From the NCBI GenBank assembly GCA_026214975.1, contig CM047810.1, positions 98,596,316 to 98,660,315 of the forward strand: 64,000 bases of DNA. Reading direction: 5' to 3'. The DNA comes from Gentiana macrophylla (lineage: Eukaryota > Streptophyta > Magnoliopsida > Gentianales > Gentianaceae). The position numbers and the translations under genes are program-made. Shown here piece by piece: positions 1-11,029 of this stretch (within the stretch, counting starts at the first letter, position 1; each line of letters begins with the position of its first letter). The notes beneath the pieces are model-generated. The model was not told the DNA's origin and did not search any database. It saw only the letters and a program-made list of their open reading frames with translations.

Positions 1-720
1 AAATTGAATGAGGCATGATCTTTTCCTTGATGCAGGAGGTCAATTATGTATTAAGCGCAGGTGTCTCTAAGCCTGTTAACTCCTCCTCACACGAGCGTAT
101 GAAATTGTCATACGCCTAGTCATCCATTCAATGTCATCTTAAGCATGCGTCACTCCCGTTTGTCATTCGGCCAATTTTAAGATTGATTCATTAAGCAGGT
201 GATTTTAACGTAATAATATCGAAGACAATTTTAATAAGATTTATCTCTCCCAATATAAATCCGCCCCGGGTAGGAAATCGGATTCCGTTGTCACGCTTTC
301 ACTCGGCCAATTTTACCCTCCGGTTTTTCTATTACGATCTCGTATTCTAATCGCGAGTTGTCAATTCATTAGATTACGTTTCTAGTAAAATCGAGTGGCT
401 AATTCAATTTTTACTTTTATTAAGTGCAAATAGAAAGAGATTCATTATAATTGGTTTTAATCATTATTATCGAGTCGATCATCCATTTTACCAAAAAGAT
501 TAACTAATTCAGATTCACACTTTAAATTTAGATATATTTTTAGCTTAACATAATTAACATATATAATATATAAATAGAAATAGAAATAGTAAACATAATA
601 ATATTAGAATATATTACTGATTACAATTCATTGAATCGAATCGTTTCACCGGATGTAGTATAACAAAGCTTCGATTTTAACAATCTTGATAATTATTTCG
701 CCATTACAACTCAGATTATA
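1..720 (-). repeat. Truncated, diverged Athila-type LTR (cut by window edge)
   Basis: The stretch matches, in the same direction and order, the LTRs at about 41740-42440 and 55430-56100. Shared blocks include the cluster around CTCACACGAGCGTATGAAAT, a GTGATTTTAACG-type block, a GGTAGGAAAT block and the CGCAAATAGAAAGAGATTCA block near 425. Indels and substitutions are frequent, so this is an older or different family member. No internal element sequence follows to the right, so it is either a solo LTR or the end of an element extending beyond the window. Confidence 0.72.
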
Positions 721-721
721 A

Positions 722-873
722 CTACTTTATTTATATATATAAAAACATATATGTATACATACATGTATATATGTATATATATACCAAAAAAAAAAGAAAA
801 TAAGATAGATGAAATATATACATATGAATGTATATATATATTTTGGGACGTGTGTGTGTGTGTGTATATATAT
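722..873. repeat. TA/GT microsatellite tract
   Basis: Alternating TA-rich runs, a short A run near 786-800, and a GT run at about 850-866. The Athila LTRs at 42.5 and 56.1 kb also carry a TA tract at the matching place, so this may be the expanded tract of the LTR fragment to its left. Confidence 0.85.
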
Positions 874-1395
874 AGATACTAGGTGGGTTAGGCCTCGCAC
901 CGCGAGGCCCCCGCAAGGCCCTTGCAATGTATCATGTGTTGATATTGTGGTGTTGTAACATATTGGTCGAAGGTTGACACAAAAGAAACTGCAGGAAGGG
1001 TGCAATTACACTGTTGAGATATATACCGCGCATTTTATTTTTGCACGCTCTACATTCAGCATTGCATGTGTTAAGAAAAAGAGGGTAGGAAATTTACATT
1101 GATACATATAAAAAAGGCAAATAACAGGCATTTTAGGTGCGAAACTAAGGTCCTTGAACAAGGCCAGAGTTGAAACTGCTTGGCTGAATTCTTATCTTAC
1201 AGAAAATAAAGCGTGGACCAAAAGAGCAAGTTTTTTATCTGATAACCAGCAGAGTGTGATTATCAGATTGCCATCCACACCTTTAGTAGAAGGTTGTGAT
1301 GGATACAAAACATAAAAGCCAAGAAAGGTGAAACATGTCTTGGTGCAGAAAATTGTACATTGGAGAGTAGTTCAGGTGTTGAACGACTAAGCAGG
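874..1395 (-). other. Non-coding; short GC hairpin and possible 3' UTR
   Basis: No convincing coding sequence. At 891-909 an 8-bp perfect inverted repeat (GGCCTCGC / GCGAGGCC, 3-nt loop) sits where the Athila LTR has its CG-rich promoter block. From about 1080 to 1395 the sequence could be the 3' UTR of the minus-strand ORF that ends at 1396. That is inference from position only. Confidence 0.3.
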
Positions 1396-1791
1396 CTAAA
1401 CTTGCTTGTCTTCGCCTTTGTTCTTTTTCTGTGGTGACTGCGTAACCTCATTAACCTTTGAATCCAGCCCTTCTAAATCTTCAGCGACAATTGAACCAAA
1501 GGTGATTGTTCTCTTCACATTAGAAGCTTGTGTGGTGCTTGATTGCCCTAGGCCATGTTTGTGGGCTGCTTCCTCAAGAACCTTTCTAGTCGTAGGCGTA
1601 AAGAATTCATCTTTTGACCCAGGCTGGTTGGCTGTGTTTGGTGGCAGAAGTGGTGCCTCAGCAATGACAGAAGCATCAGTTGCAGAATCAAGGTTGGCTG
1701 TGGTTTCCACTGTGGATGATTCACCAAGAGTATGTGTTTTCAATTCAAGGTTGTACCCTCTCTTATCACATACCCTACCATACCTAACCAA
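1396..1791 (-). CDS. Hypothetical protein, probable last exon of a split gene
   Basis: An open frame of about 130 codons on the minus strand, with balanced amino-acid composition and normal GC unlike the surrounding AT-rich DNA. The product is Ser/Thr/Glu/Lys rich, has a segment KDEFFTPTTRKVLEEAA at about residues 59-75, and ends in a charged Lys/Glu tail (QKKNKGEDKQV). I do not recognise the family. The first 10-15 codons are probably intron read-through, because a repeat-like AT-rich stretch begins immediately upstream (1760-2030). Small exons at 2676-2723 and 3520-3571 on the same strand may belong to the same gene. It could equally be a fragment of host gene captured in repeat-rich DNA. 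Confidence 0.4.
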   Translation of the reverse strand: MVRYGRVCDKRGYNLELKTHTLGESSTVETTANLDSATDASVIAEAPLLPPNTANQPGSKDEFFTPTTRKVLEEAAHKHGLGQSSTTQASNVKRTITFGSIVAEDLEGLDSKVNEVTQSPQKKNKGEDKQV

Positions 1792-2675
1792 ACCGCTTAC
1801 CTCACTCTACCCGCACCTGACGCCACATTACTCTTACCCAACACCACGTATTGTGGATTTTCATTTCATACCATCTCATTCCATCCATTTTCGAAAGTAA
1901 TGACAATGGGCATTTTTCATTAATTGAAATGAAATTTCATTCCATCCTATTGCCCTATAATCACCAAAAATTTTAATGGAATGAATAGCATTCCCTTTCT
2001 TGCAATACAAACAAGCCATAATAACAATTAACAAGTATGATAATTAATCACCTAACAAGATATCTCCATATAACAATTTAATAAAAATGTATAGTGCTGC
2101 TTGAAAAAGCTAGGACGACCAGCTTAATTATGCAAAGTAGTAGTAGCACCAAGTACAACAATTTTGGAATAATAGCTCCTCAAAACAAAAGAATCATGTC
2201 ATAAAAGAACCAGTCATATAGAATTTGATTTAAAAGGTTGATTTACATGATCACCCAGCAGTATGACAAATGTTGCTATCAAATGCTAACCAAATTTCAC
2301 AAGCTGTGATGAATTTAAATAAACTTTTATCTGCAGCACGCCTAATTTACCGTACACCTAATTTATCACATGAAATTCGACTTTCAAACTATCAATACAT
2401 CGTGATGTGCAATGTACGTAAAAAGCGGCAAAACAGTAACATCATACATATACTTGATTCTGGTAGGAAATAAAACTTGATAACAACCATGTTTCTTTTT
2501 TCTAATACACTAAGAAACAAACGGGACATGGTTTCTATTGCAAGCATCCATCACAGGGCAACAGTCAAGAAAGAGCAAACACACTATAATGAATAGACAG
2601 ATTCATATAAAAGGCATGTTTGTACAGGCAGCAAGAAACAGGCAGCTTTAAACCACAAGAAAAGAAAGAACATAC
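1792..2675. other. AT-rich intron or repeat, no coding signal
   Basis: A low-complexity AT-rich stretch. 1800-2030 has repeated ATTCCAT/GGAATG-type words that suggest a decayed transposon, but I could not define terminal repeats. If the minus-strand gene model is right, this is intronic. Confidence 0.3.
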
Positions 2676-2723
2676 CCACAATGCAATGGAGAATCTGTCT
2701 TGCAGGTATAATGTTTGCAGAAC
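2676..2723 (-). CDS. Candidate 48-bp internal exon of the hypothetical split gene
   Basis: On the minus strand a pyrimidine-rich acceptor ending CTACAG precedes 48 open bases, followed by a GTATG donor. Joined in phase 1 to the candidate first exon (3520-3571), the frame stays open. The protein is not recognised, and other exons may lie between. Support comes only from splice signals and phase. Confidence 0.25.
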
Positions 2724-3519
2724 CTGTAGGAAAAAGACACCGAAAAGCACATTTTGTGAGGAACACCCTTTTTAAGAATTAACAGAGCTACAGAAAGAAC
2801 GAATCAACTACTGGTAGTTTTTCCCCACCATTGACCCTAAGCAAAAGATATATCACAGGAGCATGTGCTTGCAGTTGTGTGCCTAAACCAACAACAACTA
2901 AGTTCAATATTAAAAACGCAGCAACAAGCCAGTCATTCGACAACCTACAATGTCTTTTTTGCTCATTATCAACACGTATTTATGTTTCAGGTTCATCATT
3001 ACCCTGCTTTGTACCCTAAACATCCGAGTTTAAGCTCAAAAGCAACCTTTCGTAAAATTGTAAATTCCCATTTAAAATCAGATGATGAAAGAGATGTTTA
3101 ACACGTATAACCAAATGGAAGACACACTCCATATGTCGATACACACTTCAACTACTGCATCCATTTTACAAGAACAAGTGAAGAACTTTTTTTTAAAAGC
3201 TATGAAATTGCAATGCAGAACCCTCGAAAACCACAAACATCAAACAGCAACAACAAATTGTTGGAAGACGACTCAAAATCAGAGAAGAAGGAGGAGAATA
3301 TATTGTATTGCAGCATCACTAAGGCAGCAGACACAACCATTATATTGAATAATAAACTCTGAGCAGGAAGGAAAACCTCAAATACGCAGAACGGTAAACG
3401 TAACCTTGACAATAAGAACTGAAACTAAAAGATGCAAAAGGCAGTAGTTTTATGGAGAAGCTAACAACATAGATCCATAGGGCATCATCATCAAGCCTGA
3501 GCGAGAACAGTAGACTTAC
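2724..3519. other. Probable intron or intergenic sequence
   Basis: AT-rich, without a convincing exon. It lies between the two candidate small exons of the minus-strand gene model. Confidence 0.25.
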
Positions 3520-3571
3520 CAACCTGATCTGCCAAATCCTTTGAAAATAAGCCATTTCCATCTTCGGTCAT
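3520..3571 (-). CDS. Candidate first coding exon of the hypothetical split gene
   Basis: On the minus strand an ATG at 3571 opens a 52-base frame that ends at a strong GTAAGT donor (3514-3519 on the plus strand). The N-terminus would read MTEDGNGLFSKDLADQV. Upstream, 3572-3780 has higher GC and could be a 5' UTR. The phase (1) matches the candidate exon at 2676-2723. The family is unknown. Confidence is low because no transcript evidence is available here. Confidence 0.3.
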
Positions 3572-3789
3572 ACAGCTATGCATGTGGAACCGTCAATCCG
3601 CTACCTTCCCTCTGCCAAACAAACCAACTCCACCATCCGGTTATCTATGAAGAGGTGGACAAGATGACTGGCTGGAGAAGGTGGATCCCTGTGGTGAAAA
3701 CCGGCAGCGTGAAGAGGATGAATATCCACCGCCGGTTTTTTTTGCCCCCTTTTGTGGATATGGTAGTTGGCATACTGTAGCACAACTAT

Positions 3790-4693
3790 TGTTATTATTT
3801 TTTCTACCTATACAACAACATCAATGTGAAGTATAGAAAACGATTGGGAAGTATAGAATAATATAAAATAGTATAAGAGTAGTATATAGTAGTATAAGAG
3901 TAGTATAAGAATCCTTTTTTTAATGTGTTGGCCCTTGCCGTGAAACATGTATATAAAATAGTATAGAATAATATAAGAGTAGTATAAGAGTAGTGTAAAA
4001 ATCTTTTTTTTTTCCCGTCGGGCCGTCAAACAGTAGTATAAGAAATCCATTTTTTTTAATGTGTAGTATAAGAGTAGCGTAAATTTTTTTTTTTTTTTTT
4101 GTGCTGGGCCGTCAAACAGTAGCATAAGATTAGTATAATAAATCCGTAGTATAAGAAATCCCTTTTTTTTTAATGTGTTGGCCCCGTCGGGCCGTCAAAC
4201 AGTAGCATAAGAATAGTATAAGAAATCCATTTTTTTTTAATGTGTAGTATAATAGTAGCGTAATTTTTTTTTTTTTGTTTGTGTTGGGCCGTCAAACAGT
4301 AGCTATAAGAGTAGTATATAGTAGTATAAGAACAGTATAAGAATCCTTTTTTTTAATGTGTTGGGCCGTGCCGTGAAACATGTATATAAAATAGTATAGA
4401 ATAATATAAGAGTAGTGTAAAAATCTTTTTTTTTTCCCGTCGGGCCGTCAAACAGTAGCATAAGAGTAGTATAAGAAATCAATTTTCTTTTAATGTGTAG
4501 TATAAGAGTAGCGTAAAAATATTTTTTTTTTTGTGTTGGGCCGTCAAACAGTAGCATAAGAGTAGTATAATAAATCCGTAGTATAAGAAATCCCTTTTTT
4601 TTTTAATGTGTTGGCCCCGTCGGGCCGTCAAACAGTAGCATAAGAGTAGTATAAGAAATCCATTTTTTTTAATGTGTAGTATAAGAGTAGCGT

Positions 4694-4730
<37 letters not shown>

Positions 4731-5345
4731 TGTTGGGCCACAAACAGTAGCATAAGAGTAGTATAATAAATCCGTAGTAAAAATAGTATAGAATAATATA
4801 AGAGTAGTGTAAAAATCTTTTTTTTTCCCGTCGGGCCGTCAAACAGTAGCATAAGAGTAGTATAAGAAACCCATTTTTTTTAATGTGTAGTATAAGAGCA
4901 GCGTAAATTTTTTTTTTTTTTTTTTTTTGTGTTGGGCCGTCAAACAGTAGCATAAGAGTAGTATAATAAATCCGTAGTATAAGAACGAAAATTTTTTTTT
5001 TTTTGTGTTGGGCCGTCAAACAGTAGCATAAGAGTAGTATAATAAATCCGTAGTAAAAATAGTATAGAATAATATAAGAGTAGTATAAGAGTAGTGTAAA
5101 AATCTTTTTTTTTCCCCGTCGGGCCGTCAAACAGTAGCATAAGAGTAGTATAATAAATCCGTAGTATAAGAAATCCCTTTTTTTTTTAATGTGTTGGCCC
5201 GTGAAACATGTATATAAAATAGTATAGAATAATATAAGAGTAGTATAACGGTAGTATAAGAGTAGATAGAATAGTATAAGAGTAATATAGAGTAGTATAA
5301 GAGTAGTATAAGAGCAGTATAAAAAGTTTTTTTTTTTAATGTGTT
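3790..5345. repeat. Complex degenerate tandem array with poly-T spacers
   Basis: A roughly 1.55-kb array built from recurring words. GGGCCGTCAAACAGTAG appears about 12 times in exact or near form (near 4020, 4105, 4187, 4286, 4440, 4538, 4620, 4735, 4830, 4935, 5018 and 5119). A second module, GTGAAACATGTATATAAAAT, occurs near 3940, 4375 and 5200. AGTAGTATAAGAG words fill the gaps, and T runs of 8 to over 30 bases separate modules. Module order varies, so this is a higher-order minisatellite rather than a simple period. Long minus-strand open frames here result only from A-tracts read as lysine and are not genes. Confidence 0.88.
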
Positions 5346-6239
5346 GGGCCGTGCTGTGACAAACCACTGCACTGGGCCTCTGGGCCATAAAACAGGCCGG
5401 CCAATGTAAGGAACAAATGGGCAAACAGTAAAGAAAAAAAAAATGCATCAGCCAATAAAAAAAAAACATTTGTCACCACCTCCTACACTCTTCTCTTCTT
5501 ATTAAGAGGTAGATAGATATCTATATATATATAAAGTGTTTACAAAATAAAAAATGGAAGAGAAGAAGATTGACGAGAAGAAAGAAAGAAATAGGAAAGA
5601 AGAGGGGCAAGAAAAGATATGGAAATGGGGAGTATATATAGGCTACAAAAGGGGGGGGGCGGACTGGGCGGGTAAGGGCGGGACGGGGCGGGATAATGAT
5701 TGCATTCATCCCCTTAATTATCCAATTTCAGGATATAATTTTATATTTTAAAATAAAACTTTAAAATTCATATCTTCAGCTTCTAGATCTCCAAATGACA
5801 TGATTCAAGAGGCATTGGAAAGCTCGTTGAATGATCTACAACTTTCATGAGGACTCTTCTTCAGAAAATGTTTTTTGATGGGTCATTCGTTCGTCGAAAG
5901 ATATTTCGATTTCCACTAAATCGAATCGATCGACCACTCGACTTAAATGACACTCTCGTATAACCTTCATAAGATATGATCATGACTTCAAAAATAAATA
6001 TCGTTACTCGGGTCTTGGTTTATCATAAATCTGCAATAAAATACCATAAATACCCGTAAATCGATGCACTCTAGGTTCATTAAACCAGACAAAACTTATA
6101 AAAATACGATAATTTATATAATAACCACTATTTATATATTTGGATAAAATTAAGTAATTATTGACTTAAATTGGTACAATAATGCTCAAAGCCAGTATCA
6201 ATATTGGGATAAAACGTCGTAATAATGATCATTAATTTG
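5346..6239. other. Intergenic, with a G-run cluster and unclassified AT-rich DNA
   Basis: 5346-5410 is GGCC-rich and closes the tandem array. 5650-5692 holds a G-rich run (nine consecutive Gs, then GGGCGGG-type runs) able in principle to form a G-quadruplex. 5760-6235 is AT-rich non-coding sequence resembling old LTR or repeat material, but I cannot assign it. No gene seen. Confidence 0.5.
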
Positions 6240-6580
6240 TCTCTCATCAAGTATCTCAGGCTGGTAAGTTATGTACCTAAGATTTTGTGATTAAAAATCT
6301 AAGCTCTCATGTTGAAGTTGACTTGACTTCTATATATATTTATTGGAGTCCATATGACTTCTATATATATTTATTTCATGTTAATTGAGCAATGACAAGT
6401 ATAATTGTGGATGCGGTTTATTCTAAATTTACATTGATAAGTAGAATTATATATGGATGCCTTTTTTGTGACACCAGCATCAAATATTGCGGGGCATCTA
6501 TCTTCGTGGTAGTTTAAAATGGACTATCTCCTGCCGAAGTTCCAAGGTGCTTGTTAAAGCTTTTGAAGAAAATTGTAATT
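6240..6580 (+). pseudogene. F-box/FBD/LRR pseudogene, part 1 (before the Copia insertion)
   Basis: The sequence aligns with the 3' half of the F-box/FBD gene at 27584-29299. It has a remnant of the LRR end near 6265-6325, intron-2-like sequence, a splice acceptor (GTGACACCAG) ending at 6477, and then the start of the FBD exon, with a readable PAEVPRCL stretch before 6580. The exon is interrupted at 6580 by a Copia insertion and continues at 11164. Exon 1, including the F-box, is missing upstream, so this copy was already partial or rearranged. Confidence 0.8.
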
Positions 6581-6698
6581 TATTAGATTTGATGAATAAC
6601 AAAATAATTGTCATTGAGAAATAATGTTGTGTACAATGAGTTTATATATAGAGACCACAAAGGGTATAAATGTAAATGACAAATAATATATTCTAATA
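6581..6698 (-). repeat. LTR (3' in element orientation), 118 bp
   Basis: Near-identical to 11042-11158 (about one substitution and one single-base indel). Ends are TATTAGA and TCTAATA, an inverted pair, in place of the usual TG...CA. Flanked outside by TAATT. Confidence 0.95.
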
Positions 6699-7604
6699 CG
6701 CTCCCTCGCCGGACGGAGTCGAGCGAAGTCCAAGCTTGGAAACAAGTGCGTAAAAGGATAACCGCGGCAAAGGCTTGGTGAGAACATCACCAGGTTGGTT
6801 GCAGCACAGAACACGAGCAACTCGAACAAGACCACGCTCAACATGCTCACGAATGAAGTGATAATCAATGGCCACACGCTTACGCGCGTGAGTGGAAAAC
6901 CGGTTGGCATCGAGACGGAAGCGCCCCAAATTGTCACAAAAATAATCGGCGTGGAAGTAATCGTAAAGCCAAGATCGCAAGAAGAAGATAAGTCACCAGC
7001 GACTTCGGCAAACCGTATCCGCGAACACACCGATACTCGGCCTTTGGAAGAACGAGAGATCGAGTGTTGCTTCGAGCTCCATGAAATGGCATTTTGCCCA
7101 AGAAGACAATATAAGCGTAAGTAGAAGTGTAACCTGGCACATACTCAAAAGAGACAGGGTCGTGATATCCAGCATCCCTATTTCCTGCCCAATCAGAATC
7201 TGAAAAGGCATGTAACGCCAAAGGGGAATCCCGATATAACTGTAAACCCATGGTAGGAGTGCCAGATAAATAGCGCAAGAGACGTTTGGCAAGCATCCAA
7301 TGATACTCTGTCGGTGCATGCATAAACTGGGAAAGCTTATTAACAGCAAACTGAATATCAACTCGCGTGAAGCATAAGTACTGTAAGGCACCCAAAACCT
7401 GCCGATCTCGAGTCGGATCGGCATAAAGGGGAGAAACAACAGGATCACCAGAAAAGGCATCAGCTGGCATAGGCGTGGAAACTGCTTTAGAATCTTCCAT
7501 ATGAACCTGAGAAAGCAGCTCACGCGTGTACCTGGTCTGTGTGAGTAATAAACCAAGGGTCGAATGAGTGACCTCAACTCCCAAAAAATACGAAAGGGGC
7601 CCAA
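6693..7604 (-). pseudogene. Copia RNase H and C-terminal RT region, frame-broken
   Basis: Continues the reverse transcriptase of this element. 7584-6934 reads the RT C-terminus (TRYTRELLS, then the FSDSDWAGN motif of Copia RNase H), and 6980-6693 reads the last part (VLTKPLPRLSFYALVSKLG), which ends at the 3' LTR. At least two frame changes separate these blocks, and the expected STTEAEY-type motif is altered. RNase H would degrade the RNA strand during reverse transcription, but this copy cannot make a full-length protein as read. Confidence 0.85.
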
Positions 7605-7636
7605 GGTCCTTGATAGAGAACCGAGAGCCTAACTGA

Positions 7637-8365
7637 TCAATAACACTCTGAACTCCGCCTCCTGGAGCTACTCAGAACAATTATGTCATCGACGTATACC
7701 AAGATAAAAGTAATGCTGGTAGAGGTACGATAAACAAATAAAGAAGGATCAGCCGCAGAATTAACAAAACCCATGGTAAGAACAAAGGACTTAAGCTCAT
7801 GGTACCAAGCCCGAGGTGCCTGCTTAAGACCATAGATCGCCTTGCGAAGTTTGCACACAAAAGTGGGTTTCGTTGCATCCTCAAACCCTGGTGGTTGAGC
7901 CATATACACATCCTCAGCTAGTGTCCCCTGTAAGAAGGCATTATTGACATCGAGTTGGCGAAGAGACCAACCAAAGGAGACGGCGATACTAAGAACAAGA
8001 CGGATCGTAACAGGCTTAACAACAGGACTAAAAGTTTCGAAGTAATCCAAACCAGGACGTTGTGTAAACCCTTTGGCAACCAACCTAGCCTTGTATTTAT
8101 CAATCGAGCCATCCGGGTTCCGTTTAATTCGGAAGACCCACTTACAACCAACTACATTCAAACCAGCAGCAGGGGGAACCAACGACCACGTGTCATTGCG
8201 AAGAAGTGCACTATACTCATCAGACATGGCAACACACCACTGCGGACACTGCAATGCCTGCTTAAGGGTTGAGGGCTCGGTGTCTAGGTAGCGGTTGTGT
8301 AGTTGAGCTTGAAGGTTAAAGAGGTTACGAGGTTTGTAGATTTTATTTTGGGAGCGAGTGGTCAT
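7637..8365 (-). pseudogene. Copia reverse transcriptase (RVT_2) domain
   Basis: A 242-codon open frame covering most of the Copia RT. Visible landmarks are [11 protein letters not shown], the [11 protein letters not shown] block, [16 protein letters not shown] and the catalytic YVDD box near the end. RT copies the element RNA into DNA in the cytoplasmic virus-like particle. The frame then shifts, and the remaining RT/RNase H lies in other frames down to 6693. Upstream it overlaps, in a different frame, a proline-rich linker (8365-8480), so the polyprotein is broken here too. Confidence 0.88.
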
Positions 8366-9621
8366 GGGATGGTGGGGTGGGGGGGGGAGGGGGGGTGGGG
8401 GCGGCGGGGGAGGGGACGAAGGGGAGGGAGAGGGACGGCAAAGAGGGGAGGAAGAAGGAGAGGAGGAGGAGCTTGCAGCTGGCTCATAAAGGTCTGCAGT
8501 GGTGTAGAGAGGCGAGGGGACGGTGAAGGAATAGGGACAGCAACGGTTTCATACGACGAGAGAAGGAAGGAGGCGGATAACGGAGGTAAGGAGGAGTCCG
8601 AGGTGATGCTAGCAAAGGGAAAGATGTCCTCAACGAATCGAACATCACGAGAAATATGCATACGAGACTCAGAGATGTCATAGCAAAGATAAGCACTTTG
8701 TGTGAGGGCATAACCAAGAAATAAGCATGGCTTGGATGTCGGTGCAAGCTTGTGGGGATTGTATGGTTTAAGCCATGGATAGCAAAGGCAAATCAAGACT
8801 CGGAGCTTAGAGTAATTGGGAGGCTTGGAAAAAGCTTGAGATGCGGAGAAAGCATATTAAGATTTTTAGTGGGCATGCGATTGATGAGGTAAAGCTGCGG
8901 TACTAACGGCATAGGACCAATAGGTGACGGGGATTTTGGCATGGGCAAGAAGAGTGAGGCGGTTTCGCTATATGCAAGTGCCGGCGTTCGAGAGATGCCA
9001 TTGTGTCATGGGGTGTAGGTGGGGAAGTGAAATGAGAGATGCCATGCTCGGAGAGAAAGGGACGTAACTTAATGTACTCGAGTGCCATTATCGAATAGAG
9101 GTTTTGATAGAACATCTAACAATTTTTCGACATAGTTCTTGAATTTAATGAAAGTATTATATACGTCGATTTACATGCAAGTGGGTATATCCACATGTAA
9201 CGAGTGAAGTGATCAACAAAGAGAACATAATATTTAAAATTATCAACAGAGTAAACAGGTGATGACCAAACATCAGAATAAATAACTTCCAAAGGACGAG
9301 TAGTAGACAAAGTGGAATCGAAAAGGAGCCTATGGCTCTTATTACATAAGCAAGAATCACAAGAAGAATGTGAAACAAAGAGATAATTCTAAAAATTATT
9401 GTTTGCAAGATTTCGAATAATAGGAAAAGCAGGATGGCGCAGCGGAGATGCCAAGTGGCGTGCAAGCTTTGGAAGCAGAAAAGGCAAAGAGAGCTTTGGA
9501 GGACCACACATAGGCTCCATCACTGACTTGTCCTTGGTGGAGGCATTTGCCAGTCTTCAAATCCTTCACCAAAAACGAATCAGATAAGAATTCAATAGAA
9601 ACAGAATTATCATGGCAAAAT
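8366..9621 (-). pseudogene. Copia integrase region, degraded
   Basis: Pieces of the integrase appear in different frames: the pre-integrase segment (9671-9396), the catalytic core start with SDVW and FVDHFTRY (9310-9116), the later core (9115-8903, FLSEHGISH and ERRHLHIA), and the C-terminal part (8796-8480, PCLFLGYALTQSAYLCYD). Integrase would insert the cDNA and create the 5-bp target duplication. At least three frame breaks are visible. The C-terminal linker is extremely proline-rich, which makes the plus strand at 8370-8470 strongly G-rich. Confidence 0.82.
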
Positions 9622-10944
9622 TTACGGATGAGATAATAAATTGCGAGAAAGAGAAGGTACACAAAGCACATGATTTAACTTGAAGGAGGAAAGAGAGGTA
9701 GAACCAATGTGAGTGATAGCCAAAGAGCTACCATCACCAATGATAATACGATCCATACCTTGGTAGGGAGAGTGAAGAGATAGTAGATTGAGTTCCTGCG
9801 TCATATGATGAGAGGCACCACTGTCAAGCATCCAAGTAGCAGAAGGATCAGAGTACTGCAGAGAAGAGCTGGGAGGAGCAGTTTGGGCGACATGAGCATG
9901 GGGCTGCTGAGGAGGCCGAGAGGGACCTTGGTTTCTGGGTGGACGTGGGAGATTATTGTAGAGAGGGTAAGCGGTGCAACGAGTGGCAACATGACCCTGG
10001 ACACCACAGAGTTGGCAGAAGCCTTGATAGGCTTTAGAGGGGCGGGCAGACGCATTTCTGGGGGAGGGATTGGGGGAAGGGGCATGCGTTTGGGGTCTCG
10101 GGTAGGGACTGGGAGCTGATGGCAGGAGAGGAGGAGGGGGCCGAGGGAGTTGCTGGTAAGGAGAATAAGAGGTATTGACCGGAACATGCATGGGACGGGG
10201 GGAAGGGTAAGCAGGGAAAGCAGTATACACAGGGGGTGCAACAGACGGACTATGTAAAAGTGACGCTTCATGCATAAGTAATTTTTCATGTAACAACGGC
10301 ATAGAAATAGTATCATCACGAGCCTGAATGGCACTGACAAGGCCCTGATAATCACTACCAAGATTTTTTAAAATTAATTCAACCAAGTCATCATCAGGTA
10401 CCTTTGCATCAAGAGCCGCAAGATCATCAGCAACATTTTTAACGGCAGTGAAGTACTGAGAAATGGACATTGTACCTTTGGTAATAGAATTTAAGCGCAG
10501 TTTGAGATGTCGAACACGACCCTTGCTTTGTTTCCCAAACGTGTCTAGAAGAGTGTCCCACGCCTGTTTAGAATTTTCGGTGTGTTGAATCGTAGACATA
10601 TAGTCCTTGTCGACAGAACCCAGAAGCAGATTATGTATCAAAGCATCCTGCTGTATCCACCGCAGATAAGCCGGATTTTGGGTAACTTCACCGGCCACAG
10701 AGGTGAGGGTGAGATGCGGCTGGGGTGAAGCACCAGTGACGTAACCGAGGAGGCCATGGCCTGTGAGCAAGGTGGTTAATTGGAGCTTCCAGGCGGTAAA
10801 GTTTTTGCCATCAAGCTTGATCGGAGCATGGACAGCCGGGTGGAGGGAGAGGACAGCAGGTGCGGCGGCTGCAGCAGGGAGAGTGGCAGCCGCTGCAGCG
10901 CCGGTGAGAGCAGCGGACGTAGTAGTGGAGGCGGAATCGGCCAT
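9622..10944 (-). CDS. Copia Gag with zinc knuckle and protease start
   Basis: A 440-codon frame starting at the first ATG downstream of the primer site. An Ala-rich N-terminus (residues 1-40) precedes a Gag domain (about 40-230, with AWKLQLTTLL, WDTLLDTFGKQSKGR and similar UBN2-type motifs) and a Pro-rich linker (240-310). A CCHC zinc knuckle CQLCGVQGHVATRC follows near 315, then the start of the aspartic protease, with the catalytic DSGASHH motif near 375. Gag forms the particle and the knuckle binds RNA. The frame stops within the protease/pre-integrase region, where pol continues in another frame. It is the most intact gene of this element. Confidence 0.85.
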   Translation of the reverse strand: MADSASTTTSAALTGAAAAATLPAAAAAPAVLSLHPAVHAPIKLDGKNFTAWKLQLTTLLTGHGLLGYVTGASPQPHLTLTSVAGEVTQNPAYLRWIQQDALIHNLLLGSVDKDYMSTIQHTENSKQAWDTLLDTFGKQSKGRVRHLKLRLNSITKGTMSISQYFTAVKNVADDLAALDAKVPDDDLVELILKNLGSDYQGLVSAIQARDDTISMPLLHEKLLMHEASLLHSPSVAPPVYTAFPAYPSPRPMHVPVNTSYSPYQQLPRPPPPLLPSAPSPYPRPQTHAPSPNPSPRNASARPSKAYQGFCQLCGVQGHVATRCTAYPLYNNLPRPPRNQGPSRPPQQPHAHVAQTAPPSSSLQYSDPSATWMLDSGASHHMTQELNLLSLHSPYQGMDRIIIGDGSSLAITHIGSTSLSSFKLNHVLCVPSLSRNLLSHP

Positions 10945-11029
10945 TGCAACAGAGAAGCGACCGGCGGCGGCAAGGCCCTAGCGGCTGGAAGAAGACGAAA
11001 AAAAAAATAAAATTTTAGGGATCAAAAAA

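Noticed and set aside
4669..5469. Long minus-strand open frame (266 codons) in the tandem array
   Set aside because: Composition is Lys/Tyr/Leu repeats dictated by T tracts and TATAAGAG words; frame lengths follow the repeat, and no domain is visible.
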